Below, one piece after another: positions 1 through 10,018 of a stretch of 64,000 bases of DNA. The DNA comes from Ophiura sarsii (lineage: Eukaryota > Echinodermata > Ophiuroidea > Amphilepidida > Ophiuridae). The notes under the pieces are model-generated. The model did not search any database. It saw only the letters and a list, made by a program, of their open reading frames with translations, and was not told the origin of the DNA. The stretch lies in assembly GCA_035610835.1 (NCBI GenBank), contig CM069449.1, forward strand, positions 45,094,768 to 45,158,767, given 5' to 3'. Made by a program: the position numbers and the translations under genes. The first letter of the stretch is position 1. Each line of letters opens with the position of its first letter.

Positions 1-318
1 ATCTAATATTTTGCCGATTTCCTTAAAGTTTATTTAGGGTAGGATCATATGTGATGTGTAAAGTGTTATGTGATCCCAAGACTTTTATTAAGAGAGTGGA
101 TCAATGCTATTCGTTTCTCATATAGGCTTTATTAAAAGCGTTTACTGCTTAAAGAGCTTGCTCAATTGATTAGTTGGGATGGGCTCTTTTACTTCATTAT
201 TTTCTTCCATCTGTTTTGCTCTAGACTTGTACAATTATGACCCAAGCGTGGTGCTGAGTATGCCTGTACGGATCAACCACAAACAAACAAACAAATCGTT
301 ACAACGCGGATGTGTGCA

Positions 319-575
319 ATCTACAGTAGATAGCACCCATATATTATTGCATTTTTCACATAGATAGAACCCATATATTACGTCAGAAGACAACACCCAT
401 GTTAAATTGCTATCTTCAGTAGATATAGTACCCATGTATTACATTGCTATCTTCAGTAGATACTCGTATTATATTACTATCTTCAGTAGATAGTACCATA
501 TATCGCATTGCTATCTTCAGGTAACATATGTTATATTGCTATCTTCAGTAGATAGCACTCTTGTAATTGCATTGG
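319..575. repeat. ~35-bp tandem repeat, about 8 degenerate copies
   Basis: The phrase CTATCTTCAGTAGATAG followed by a CCCATATATTAC-like spacer recurs about every 35 bases. CTATCT..AGATAG is itself a short inverted repeat, so each unit can fold. Copies are diverged, which points to an old minisatellite. The overlapping short ORFs on both strands are explained by the repeat. Confidence 0.8.
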
Positions 576-710
576 TATCATCACCTGAACATTCATATAG
601 ACAGCAAGTACCTATACCGTGAATTTACACCTATTATTAGTGTTATTTCTCATCCCCTTTCTGTGGGTAGTTATGAGTAATCCACTGCTACAGATTTAAC
701 TGCAGGTCTG

Positions 711-1310
711 AGCTGGATTTTCGCCTGTAGCCCTTGCCTAATCACGGAAGTCAGAAAAAGGCACTTATCGCCCCCAAATGATTAACATTTCAATATAATC
801 CTGATTTTAGGACTACTACCTAATACCAAAGGGCAAAAAAGAAATATTTTTATTTTATTTTGTAGGTTTTGTTTTTAATTGTATATGTTCTGTGAACACT
901 TTTCAAATCTGTAATAAATGAGGGTGCAACACCAGTTGTCAAATGTCAGAGGCTTATTTATTGGTACATTCAGGATTACCTAGTAGATTTCACACCATGG
1001 TTTCCCTATACGTTTACATGTTAAATGGTTGTTACAAAAGCCCATTTTCTCGCTTATAAAGCGACTGGATTTGGCATTTTTTGACATCTTCCTTAAATTT
1101 CATGATATCTTTGATCATTTAATCAAACAATTATTTGGACAACTGGTTTAGCAGAACATTTACAATCAAAATGCATTAAAAAAAATTACGCCGTGGTATT
1201 AGGTAATAGTCCTAAAATCAGGATTAAACTACAACTTTAATCATTTGGGAGCAATAAGTACCATTTCTGATTAATTCTATAATCAATGGGCCACAGGATG
1301 CCCAGCTGTC
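711..1310. mobile_element. Foldback/MITE with ~90-bp inverted arms
   Basis: The arm at about 727-828 and the arm at about 1194-1294 are reverse complements with modest divergence; both carry CCTGATTTTAGGACTA and a CCCAAATGATTAA-type stretch. The ~360 bp between them has no credible ORF. The structure is that of a non-autonomous DNA transposon; no clear target-site duplication was resolved and the superfamily is unknown. Confidence 0.7.
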
Positions 1311-2077
1311 AAAAAAAGTTTGATTGACTTGTGCAAGGACTGAAATTAATTACTGGTGCGGAATCAGTACATAACTTTTACATTCAAAGATCACACCAAT
1401 CATGAACATCAAGACAAATGTAAAGTTGATAAGCGCAAAATTGATGTTTTTAAGTATAGGGAACCTATATATCGGTGTGCAATGTACAGCAACTCAGTCT
1501 GAATAAGAAACTGACTGGGTCATCCAGATATTTCACTTCTGGCTATCTTCATGATCATGAGGTTGTGAGTTTTAGTCCTGCTGCTGCCAATTTGTTTGTA
1601 TCCCCGGGCAAGATAATTAGTCTAAATTGCCCCGTTGACCCAAACGAGATTGTATAGCTGTTAAAAAGAATGATATTACAATCGAAGTGCTGATATGTTT
1701 GTGCGCCTAGCCAGCTGCCATGTAGATGAAGCGAAGTGATTGTGACGATTTCATAATGGCAGCGAAATAATAATTGAAATCGCGCCTGGAGTGTCCTGTA
1801 GGATGGATAAAATGCGCCTCATAAATTTGCTAATTATTTGTTTTTTGACTCAGATAATCAAAAACATGTGCTATAAGATATTGCCCCTCAATTTGATTCA
1901 TTATGGGTGCCCCATATCTTCCTTATCACAACTGATCTAAGCCTGGGCCAGAGGGATAAACAAAATGTCATACAGTAATATTAGTATTATAAATGAATCA
2001 TTATTAAATACAAAATGCATTCGTACAAAGAGTTAAATATAATATGAATCGTTTGATTATTTTCCTCTTTTTCACAG
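1311..2077. other. Upstream flank/intron before the PLAC exon; weak ORF only
   Basis: An open frame at 1460-1657 (+) contains VSPGKIISLNCPV, which loosely resembles an Ig-domain B strand, and an overlapping frame at 1340-1500 contains YRCAMYSNSV, loosely like an Ig F strand. A GTGAGT candidate donor lies inside the first. ADAMTSL/papilin proteins often have Ig domains before PLAC, so a preceding exon is conceivable, but no convincing acceptor/donor pair supports it. Confidence 0.2.
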
Positions 2078-2188
2078 CTTGTCAAGATGCACACTCTGTC
2101 CAACTGCCCGTTCGTCTTGAAGTTTAGATTTTGCAACAACGACTACTTCCGTAAGATGTGTTGCCTGACATGCTCAGCTGCACAGTGA
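2078..2188 (+). CDS. Terminal exon with PLAC domain (ADAMTS/ADAMTSL/papilin-like protein), partial gene
   Basis: A pyrimidine-rich tract ending TTTTTCACAG precedes an open stretch of 36 codons ending in TGA. It encodes NCPFVLKFRFCNNDYF..KMCCLTC, which matches the PLAC (protease and lacunin) pattern: NC-x-x-V-hydrophobic-x4-C-x4-Y-x4-CC-x2-C. PLAC is a ~32-residue cysteine-rich module found almost always at the C-terminus of secreted extracellular-matrix proteins (ADAMTS, ADAMTS-like, papilin, lacunin), and here the stop lies four residues after the last cysteine. The start is set by the splice acceptor, with phase 0 assumed. The first cysteine of the domain must lie in an upstream exon. No other exon of this gene is convincingly visible, so which family member it is cannot be told. 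The frame is intact, with no sign of decay. Confidence 0.72.
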   Translation, partial: LVKMHTLSNCPFVLKFRFCNNDYFRKMCCLTCSAAQ

Positions 2189-2839
2189 TATTGACCGACC
2201 AGCTCTCCATAGATAACAATTAGTTGAAAGGCATCTTCGTCTGACCGCAAAATTATCTACTACGAGGGCGTTCTAACATAAACACTAAAAATTCAAATTT
2301 ATTGGATAAACGTACATCGAAATAACTATCAATTATTCATGCCCAAATTAACACAAAACGAGACCGTTGATCGTTTATCCACTAACCTACATTGAAGTAT
2401 ATATCTGTTCCACTTTATATCATCACAGCTGCGAATCAATAATTATATATTAAGTGAAGAACGTCCGGAAATATGGGATTTCATGCTGCTACATCCCAAG
2501 GGTCGCGTTCTTAGGACCCCTCATTTTCTTGTGGGACGCGTAAGTTTACATATTGAACTTCACTAACGGGTCCCAAACGAAAATGAAGGAACCCCTTAAA
2601 TCTGACGATGTATGGACGTGGAAACCTTAAGACATTCTGAAAATTGTCAATCTCCTACATTGTAAATTTGTTAATGTCTATAAAAGATAAATACAATGCA
2701 AATCCTGTATTTTTAAAAGTTTTTAAACACATTAAATCGCTTCCGAATTGCTTCCGCAAAAGTTTCAAGCGATTTCCAAAACATTCTATAAGTATCTTCT
2801 ACTGATTAACATGGACATGACATAGGTATATGAGTTACA
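2189..2839. other. 3' flank of PLAC exon, AT-rich, nothing recognised
   Basis: This should hold the 3' UTR of the PLAC gene. Several TAAA-rich stretches occur but no single convincing polyadenylation site. No ORF, tRNA or clear repeat was seen. Confidence 0.4.
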
Positions 2840-4466
2840 CGTTCTTACGCTAGTGTGCGTATCTGCTGGTATGGGTATGGTAAACAACTCTTCAGTCTGA
2901 ACACCGTAGATCACCCTCCCAATGACCAACCTCCAAGAGAGCTAAAACCAGAAGTAATGAAGTCTGAAATCAGAGCAGCTATAAAGAAATTGAAAAATGA
3001 CAAGGCAGCCGGTCTTGAACAGATACTTGGAGAAATTATTAAAGCTGGTGGAGATACAGTGGTACAAGCAATGAGGACCATCATCGACCAGATCTGGAAA
3101 ATGGAGAATGGCCCACTGACTGGACACAGTCAGAGATTATCACCTTACCTAAGGTTCCAGGAACGCCAAGCATCGTACAATCAGTCTACTCTCTCAGGCC
3201 TCTAAGGTGATTTTGGAAGTCATCAGAAGCAGGATAGCACACTTCATAATGCCACAGATTGCTGAGGAACAGTTTGGTTTGGTTTCAGGAAAGGGTACAA
3301 CTGATGCCATCCTGACTCTACGCAACATCATAAAGAAAACAATCAAGCGACAAGACCAAGAGCTGTGGATGATGTTTGTGGACTACTCTAAAGCATTTGA
3401 TACAGTAATAATCACACTGCCTTATGGAAATCACTAATTGAATTTGGCACACCAGAACACCTAGTCTGGCTGCTGGAGAAGCTGTATACCAAAGCTAGTG
3501 GAGTTATATGTTTAGCAGAAGGCCACACAGATCAGTTCCCCTTTGAGCAAGGAGTCCGTCAGGGTTGCATTGTATCACCCCTACTCTTTAATGCCTGTGG
3601 TGAAACCATCATGCGACAAGTAGAGGACAGGCTGGAACACAGACCTGGCTGCACTATTGGCGGAAGGGCAATATGGAATCTTCGATCGCTTTGTTGATGA
3701 CACTACACTTCTAGGACGTCAGTTCTAAACAGGAACTGGAAAAGCAAGCACAAGAACTAGAGAGATGCAGTCTCCAATTCGGCCTGCGTATAAACCCAGC
3801 CAAGACTCATGTAATGATACGAGGTAACAAGCAGCCTATATTCCTAGACGGAGATGAAGTTCAGCAGGTGGATCGGTTCAAATACCTTGGCTCAATGGTC
3901 GGGATGGATGGAGACTCCGCACCAGAAATACAAGTCAGACTGACAGTTGCCAGAGGCATCACTAGCCAACTGAATGGAATATGGAAGGCTAAGAAAATAA
4001 GCTTCAAACTCAAAAAGCAGCTGGTCCGGTCACTTGTGTGGAGTTCTATGGCTCTGAAAGTTGGACACTCAAAGAAAGAGACAAGAGTCGTATCACAGCA
4101 TTTGAAATGTGGGTATGGCGCAGGGTGCTACATATCAGCTGGACTGAAAAAGTCAAACACATGGGTGCGCACTGCGCAAGCAAATAGGGGTGAAAGAAAA
4201 AGAAGGACTGCTGTGCTAGCCCAATTAAGGAAGAGGAAGCTTGCAAAGTATGGTCACTGGAAGCGACGTGCGGATAGCATAGTAATAACTACTATTGAGG
4301 GAGAGGTATAAGGGAAGGCTCTACCAGGACGCAGAAAAACTGCTTGGACAGACAACATCAGAGACTGGACAGACGGCGGACTGGTAGCAGCAAGAGTGAA
4401 AGCACGCAAGAGAATGCCGACAGTTCTTTGAAGGATTATGGCTAAACAGCAGCAGCAGCAGCAGCG
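2840..4466 (+). mobile_element. Degraded RTE-like LINE, reverse transcriptase to 3' tail
   Basis: Frame-broken pieces follow the order of a non-LTR reverse transcriptase. About 2940-3200 holds the N-terminal region (IRAAIKKLKNDKAAG, then shifted into EIITLPKVPGTP). About 3207-3437 holds EEQFGLVSGKGTTDAI and FVDYSKAFDTV. About 3550-3600 holds GVRQGCIVSPLLFN. The catalytic motif reads FVDDTTLLGR near 3690-3720 (usual form YADD). About 3814-4311 holds the thumb and C-terminal part (INPAKTHVMIRG, FKYLGSMV). At least four frameshifts or stops interrupt it. The end (RRKTAWTDNIRDWT) is followed by six CAG units at 4447-4464, a short-repeat tail as RTE elements have. The endonuclease domain is missing, so the copy is 5'-truncated. 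RTE is the best guess; another clade with the same GVRQGC..SPLLFN layout is possible. Confidence 0.8.
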
Positions 4467-4679
4467 TATCTGTGTTAGCGACTGTTTGCAATGAGGGTCA
4501 CAGACTCACAGTTCAAATTCAACGATCTCTGTACAAGACCGAGCGTGAACAATGTGTAAGCTACAATGTATCAGCCTACTGAATAACAGCGAAACACGCA
4601 TGCCTTTAAATCGATTTTCGTACATGTGCATCGTTGCTGCTGTACACCTTTATCCATCCATGACCATTCGAGGTAAACA

Positions 4680-4873
4680 ATGGCTCCATCTAAGAAAATA
4701 AGAGCGTACAAGCCTAGATGGAAGAACCGATTTAAATGGTTAGAGTTCGATGTTGAGAAGATGTTGTGCACATCTTGCATGCACCGAGGCAGCATCGAGG
4801 GGATTCAAATCAAACGGGGAAAATGCGTTCCTTAAACGAAAAGGCTGCAGTAATTTCCAGCTCTCTGCGCTGA
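4680..4873 (+). pseudogene. hAT-type (ZNF862/C17orf113-like) TTF zinc-finger fragment
   Basis: ATG at 4680 opens 51 codons, MAPSKKIRAYKPRWKNRFKW then LEFDVEKMLCTSC. A one-base frame change near 4822 continues it as AFLKRKGCSNFQLSALN. This order (RxYxPxWxxxFxWL, acidic spacer, CxxC, NAF-x-KG-x-NF-x-LSAL) is the N-terminal TTF-type zinc finger of hAT transposases and the domesticated ZNF862/C17orf113-like genes. No downstream dimerisation (hATC) domain follows, so this is a fragment. The frame change and the early TGA suggest it is dead. It lies just 3' of the LINE relic. A surviving first exon cannot be fully excluded. Confidence 0.55.
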
Positions 4874-6014
4874 ACTGAATCTCTAATTTCTCTAAATCGG
4901 ATTTTGACCATTTTTAAAGGCTCAAACTTCAGGACCCCTTATATTTCTGGGGGACCCCTTAAATTTAGTTGTTGCAGTCCTTAAAGGGTCCTGAAAAATG
5001 TAATGGGACTCCTCATATTTTGGAGCCAGTGCTACTACATCCGCGTTAAAACTTACATGAATTGGAAGAAATCGTAGCCAATTTGAAATAAAAACGTCTG
5101 TAAATCCCTCATTTTCAAACGTCGTAAAAAATATAGCACATTATATTGAGTTAATATTTGATATCCTGCGTGTTGGAAATATTCAGAGTGTTTAAGACAA
5201 AAGTTGCCGCATTGTTTAAAGCTCAAAATGGTGATCAAAGTTTTGGCACCTTTGACAAGCCGATTTTCACTTCCGCTTACTCAAAGTGTGCATACCAGCC
5301 TATTTTTGACTTCCTCAAAAATGCCAGTGTATTATTTCTTCTTCCTAAATGTATTTAGAAGGTTTCATAAATATTTTACCATTCAGTTATATTTTAAAAT
5401 TGAAAGTAATTGTTTTCTGTTGTACATTTAAAACCGAGATAGTTCATCGATGTTTTCTGACGTCATGTGGAAGCCCTCCGGAATTCCCCTTTTAAACATA
5501 AACATAGGTTTCTTTTATACGGTACTTTTAGATCTGACAGCATTTTCAAAACCAGATTTTGGGTTTGTGGTGAATATCGTAAGACTAGTTTATAGTTTAT
5601 AGTTTAGTACACTATGGCCTATATATTGTCCTCGCTATCGCAATTGTCGTAATCTGAGACCATCACTCCCAGAGCAGGGCCCTATTTCATCAAATTCATG
5701 TTAAGTAGAGATATTCTTCTTAAGTTTCAACTCTTCTTACGAAGATTGTTTAAGAACTTGTGAGTTGATATTCATGATATAGCTCCTAGGTCAAACTTTA
5801 TCATGAAGCTCAATTTAGGATTCATTCTTAAATATTCTTCTTTTTAAGAATAACTCTACGAACTTTCACTTACTCAAAGAATTTAATAATGAATGTAATG
5901 ATTAACTAATTAATGTATTATCTAATTAATTTGTCTTTATATTATTAAGGGCCATCATTTGAAAAATCTGTATTCCTTTTAAAACCATGGTAGAAAATCA
6001 CGACATACACTTGA
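4874..6014. other. AT-rich intergenic DNA, no gene recognised
   Basis: The phrase GGGACCCCTTA recurs near 4930-5010 and, inverted, near 2510-2600, flanking the LINE and zinc-finger relics; this may be one older repeat that they entered. A short TAGTTTATAGTTTATAGTTT run lies near 5590. ORFs of 60-75 codons here show no family signature. Confidence 0.4.
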
Positions 6015-6190
6015 TGAAGAAGTTTAGTTAAACGCGAGTTAAACTACCCCATACCCAAGTTTAAAGTTAGACACTTTTCGGTGAGTTAGACGCGTGTTTA
6101 AATTAAACAAATGTTCGTGAATTGCGTTTATAGTTAAACGGTGTGTTTAAAGTCAAAGTTAAACGAGCGTTTAGCTTGCAACAACGTTTG
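6015..6190. repeat. GTTTAAAC-rich dispersed repeat (family B), uninterrupted copy
   Basis: TTAGTTAAACGCGAGTTAAA, then CTACCCCATACCCAAGTTTA, recur with small changes at 60.46-60.80 kb and continue at 61.58 kb. There the repeat is split by the hAT-like element at 60803-61577. This copy serves as the unsplit version of that site. Confidence 0.65.
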
Positions 6191-6292
6191 AATACGGTTT
6201 ATCCTCTGTAGTTATGCGAGAGAAATGCCACTTTTAAGTTATGTATGTCTCCCTCTATAGTTAAGAGAAATGGTGGCCATCTAGAGTAATGT

Positions 6293-6537
6293 CAATAATT
6301 ATGATTGTATATTTACATTATATTGCATCATCTCATGTTACTATTGGTGCTCATGATACTTTCCAATGTATGTAATAATATTATGTTGTGTATGCTATTG
6401 TTTTTGTCCGTACTTTTTAAGACTGTATATTTTGGTCAATTTGCTTGTGTTTTTATCATGGTGTAAAGCGCCTTGGGGTCAATTTATTGATGCAAGGCGC
6501 TATAAAATGCGTTTTTATTATTATTATTTATTATTAA
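6293..6537 (+). mobile_element. 5'-truncated CR1/L2-like LINE 3' UTR
   Basis: The segment ends in GTAAAGCGCCTTGGGGTCA, a short loop, GGCGCTATAAAATGCGTTTT and a (TTA)n tail at about 6510-6537. The GCGCC..GGCGC stem followed by a three-base tail is the classic 3' end of CR1/L2-group elements. It splits family A between GTCAAT and AAATGC. Confidence 0.75.
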
Positions 6538-6612
6538 ATGCTACATTATTTGCTTTGTTTATTAACTTCTCAATAACAGTTCGTAATGCCCACCGCCTAC
6601 ATTTGATATATT

Positions 6613-7030
6613 GGAAAAAGTGTACTTTAGGTCCCAGATACAGGTATACCAGAATCGTTCAGTACTGGAACATAAAAGTTACCAGTATTGGTCGATACTG
6701 GTACGATTTTACTGTTCCAGTATCGGTCGATACTGGAACACCAAATTGTGTTCCAGTATTGACCGATTCTGGATCATTTTTATGTTCCAGTATCGGTCGA
6801 TACTGGTACACGTGATACCAGTGAGATTTGTCCCAGTATCGAACGATACTGGTACATAATTTTGTTCCAGTATCGCCCTCCAGTATCGCCCGATACTGGG
6901 ACATTTTATATGTGCCAGTATCGACCGATACTGGAACACTGACTTTGTACCAGTATCGGTCGATACTGGGTGTTCTAGTATCGGACGATAGTACATTCCA
7001 GAATCTGGGAACTAAAGTACACTTTTTTCC
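6613..7030. mobile_element. TIR element made of tandem 20-bp palindromes
   Basis: At least seven copies of CCAGTATCGGTCGATACTGG or near variants start at 6683, 6717, 6753, 6787, 6833, 6880, 6915 and 6950, mostly 34-36 bases apart. Each is its own reverse complement. The array is enclosed by inverted ends, GGAAAAAGTGTACTTTAGGT at 6613 and its complement ending at 7030, and by the direct repeat GATATATT (6605-6612, 7031-7038), an 8-bp target duplication. The 56-kb copy of the surrounding repeat has a single GATATATT, confirming the insertion. No transposase. An 8-bp duplication fits hAT or P-type transposition. All ORFs here are palindrome artefacts. Confidence 0.85.
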
Positions 7031-7233
7031 GATATATTATTTTTCTAATAATAAGTCCATAGTGTGTTGCACATCAATAAAAACCCGATATGTACATCTT
7101 TTCAATGATACCAAATTTGTGACAATCACACATAGGTTGTTCTCCATTCCAGCACGTGAATAGTGGTGAATTTGTCACATTTTGATCGAGACCTCCCCCC
7201 ACATCCTCAAGCAAGTAACCAAGCACTTATAGT

Positions 7234-7470
7234 CCTTGGACATAATTAAAGCTATTTCAAGCAAGCGTATTTTGTTGTTGTTCGCGGAGCTGCATCCAAA
7301 TGCAAGCAATTCGCGAACAGGCATGCATGCATGCGCGTTTCGATTTCGCGATTGACCAATGAGGACACGCGATCATTTTAAAAGCGTCCGGTACGCACTA
7401 CCGGGTTTACGCATGTACGCTAATACGCTTGTACGCAAGCACGCACGTATTAGTTAAATTGTGTCCAAGG
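7234..7470. mobile_element. Small MITE with CCTTGGACAYAATT ends
   Basis: CCTTGGACATAATT at 7234-7247 and AATTGTGTCCAAGG at 7457-7470 are inverted ends with one mismatch; similarity continues inward (AAGCGTATT, AATACG). It splits repeat family A. The interior is rich in TACGC/GCGTA words. No clear target duplication. Confidence 0.6.
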
Positions 7471-7671
7471 TATTATGACAGAGACTTATAAACAGGTGAT
7501 TGCTATGAATGTATTCCTGCCGGAAAGACACCAGCTTGTCATTGATATGTATGTAAAATATTATAAATATATCACGAAATATCCCAAACAGACAGGTGCT
7601 TATAAGAGACTTTATTTGCTGTTTTAAAAACTTCAAGATGTGCTTTCTACAGCGCTTTAACTTTTGAACTA

Positions 7672-8133
7672 ATAACTTGATGTATATAAAAGTATTCATT
7701 TTTGTAAATGCATTGAGTCAGAGAATCCATGTTGGTATCACATTTCACTAAAAATGCAGGTTTTTAAAAAAAAATGTGACCCAAAAAATGTAACAAAATC
7801 AATTTTTGTACAAAAATGCCGAAATTGCACAAAAATCATCTAAACGCAAAAATAAACGTTTGCCACTTTTTGGTCAATAATTTCAAAATTAAAAGTGTTT
7901 ATGTAAAAACAAAACCCGATACTAGAGAAGTGTCTTTAGATGATTTATTCATGTGCAATTTTGGCATTTTTTAAGAAAAACTGATTTTGTTACGTTCACC
8001 GAAAACTTTGAGCCAACATTTTTTTGGGGGGTCAACATTTTTAAAATACTGCATTTTTAGTGAAATTTAATACCAAAAATGGATTCTCTGACTCATTTTA
8101 TTTACAAACTTGTATACTTTCATATACACTCGT
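7672..8133. mobile_element. Foldback element with ~180-bp arms
   Basis: The arm at 7672-7850 (GAGTCAGAGAATCCATGTTG, TTTCACTAAAAATGCAG, AACAAAATCA) is the reverse complement of 7935-8133 with scattered substitutions, leaving a loop of about 85 bp. No ORF. Non-autonomous, superfamily unknown. Confidence 0.75.
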
Positions 8134-8283
8134 CAAAAGAAGTTCCTGGACACTTAAATTAAATTAATATTTAATACAATATATATAATTATATATATAA
8201 TTATATATATGTATTGACAGCCGTTTCTGGTTAGACTAGCCATTGAACAAAGTGCTCAATACCGTAAACGGTAGAGCGTATAC

Positions 8284-8473
8284 AAATTCAGAGGTATAGA
8301 CCTTCCGGAATATTATCGCTACTCTGAGTTTCATGGACAATCCCATACGGTCATTTTGTCCAATCGATCAGAGAGACAACTTTCGCCTGATGATTGGACA
8401 AAATGACCGTATGGGATTGTCCATGAAACTCAGAGTAGCGATAATATTCCGGAAGGTCTATACCTCTGAATTT
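8284..8473. repeat. Perfect inverted repeat, 82-bp arms, 26-bp loop
   Basis: Bases 8284-8365 and 8392-8473 appear to be exact reverse complements. The arms begin AAATTCAGAGGTATAGACC. The hairpin is flanked by AT dinucleotide runs and preceded by GTGCTCAATACCG..ACGGTAGAGC (about 8250-8277). A similar phrase precedes another hairpin at 20215-20272, so hairpin and leader are a recurring unit. Perfect arms imply recent origin or conversion. Confidence 0.9.
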
Positions 8474-8564
8474 TTATAATTATATATATATATATATATA
8501 TAATTGTATATCAAAATATTCAGAAAGTAATCCTCTAACAGCTTAACATGGAATTTAGACATGA

Positions 8565-8836
8565 TCACTCATGCAGGGCAGATCCCATTCACTTGAGTTT
8601 CAAAATAAATTTAGAAGTCTAAAATAGCATAATATCCTCAATATCGGATATTTTTGCTATTACGATAATAGCTAATTAGCCGCTAATATCTTAAAAGCGT
8701 CAGTTTGAAAGACAAAAAGCACTGAGTTTCGAGAAGAAGAAAAATGGAATTACAAAATAGCACAATATCCTCAATATCGGATGCTTCTGCTATTACGATA
8801 ATAGCTATTTAGCCGCTAATATCTTAAAAGCGTCGG
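8565..8836. repeat. Two tandem ~134-bp units
   Basis: TAGCATAATATCCTCAATAT, ATTACGATAATAGCTA and GCCGCTAATATCTTAAAAGC occur at 8617-8702 and again at 8751-8835 with few changes. GCTATTACGATAATAGC is a palindrome inside each unit. Confidence 0.8.
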
Positions 8837-9348
8837 TATCAATATATTGATCTTCCAAATACAATACATTGCTGTTTTTGTAATCTTTAATAACAAATCT
8901 TAATGTAGGCCTACATATTTTAAATTATTTAGACATGTTCACCACTCAAAATACCCCCTTTAGCTATCTCACGTATTTTAAGCAAGATTGAATAACCCTT
9001 TTGAACCAGTTCTCCTTAATAAACCACTGGCACATGTTCATATTACAAGACTTTCAATTTTCGTTTTATTGATGCACATTCAAAACTATATATTACAAAC
9101 TTCACTTCTTGATACATTCCTACGTCGAATTCCTGCCTATCTTGCAAACGTATAAACCATATTGTGCAATAACAACTACAACAGTAATGTGATATTTTAT
9201 AACTATAACCTCTACGTATTGGTTACATTTTTGCTTAAACCTTAACATGTACTTACGTGTTACAATATCAAAATACCTTTAGTCGCATAACTATTTTTGT
9301 ATTACAAATTATGTTCTTCTAATAAAATAATACTCCTAACAACACATA
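8837..9348. other. AT-rich spacer, nothing recognised
   Basis: No ORF over 50 codons with any family signature, no clear repeat and no RNA gene seen. Confidence 0.5.
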
Positions 9349-10018
9349 CAGGGTGAGTTAAAAAAAAGTGTACTCAACTTTGGTATTTCATATCTTAAAA
9401 TCTGTGCAAAAAAATCACAGATCTTTTATTGAGGCAGACGGATGATCTCATTAGGTTTCTAAAGAATTTTAGTTGGTTGAAATTTGTTATGGTAAACATT
9501 ATGTTACGCTCATTTGCGTAAAGGTGAACATTTTATAAACCGAACAAGATTTGCGATATCTCTTTTCTTATAAGATCTCGTGAATTCCACTATTAAAAAC
9601 GGTCCACACTCTAGTCTGAGCTGAGTCCGACTATCACAAAAGTAAAATTGTTTGTTGTTGTTGCTAAATTCGTGTAATAATGACATTGTTTTGTCATTAT
9701 TTTGAAAAAAATAACTTAGAATCTTTGATTTGTTTTTATTATAGCTATTGTGTGCTATACATGAATTCACTTCACTTATTCATTTATATCAAGCATTATT
9801 GAGTAAAATATTCAATATTATGTTCGGTTTCAAGATGCAATAACTTTACCAAAATAGTCATATCTGGTAAACAGTGCCATAAAATGTCATGATTCTTTTT
9901 GCTGACGATAGTGAATAAATGCATCTATTTGCGCATACATTGATTGCCTTCATATTCTGATAATACGTATTGTTAAGAATTATTTTATTTTGAGTACCCT
10001 TTTTTTTGACTCACCCAT
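9349..10018. mobile_element. Tc1/mariner-type non-autonomous element, CAGGGTGAGT ends
   Basis: CAGGGTGAGTTAAAAAAAAG and TGTACTCAA at the left are mirrored at the right by TGAGTACCC and TTTTTTTTGACTCACCC. The same ends, with TA flanks, bound the element at 62923-63588. The last bases of the right end are mutated. An 86-codon minus ORF (9510-9770) inside shows no transposase motif. Confidence 0.7.

Larger units (their letters stand above)
6194..7670. repeat. Dispersed repeat family A, copy 1, interrupted by three insertions
   Basis: Collinear blocks shared with 54.70-57.06 kb include CCCTCTATAGTTAA, CCATCTAGAGT, a block running through AGTGTGTTG and CATAAATAAAAACC, the inverted CACCACTATTTTGTC region and ATATATCACGAAATATC. 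Shorter inverted members lie at 16255-16748 and about 36220-36400. Relative to the 56-kb copy, this one is split by a LINE tail (6293-6537), a palindrome element (6613-7030) and a small MITE (7234-7470). No coding potential. Confidence 0.65.

Noticed and set aside
6366..7163. Several 80-150-codon ORFs on both strands
   Set aside because: They translate the LINE 3' UTR and the self-complementary palindrome array; the YQYRSIL-type repeats appear on both strands because the DNA is palindromic.
8284..8473. Helitron 3' hairpin
   Set aside because: Helitron hairpins are short (about 10-20 bp stem) and followed by CTRR; here arms are 82 bp and the flank is an AT run.
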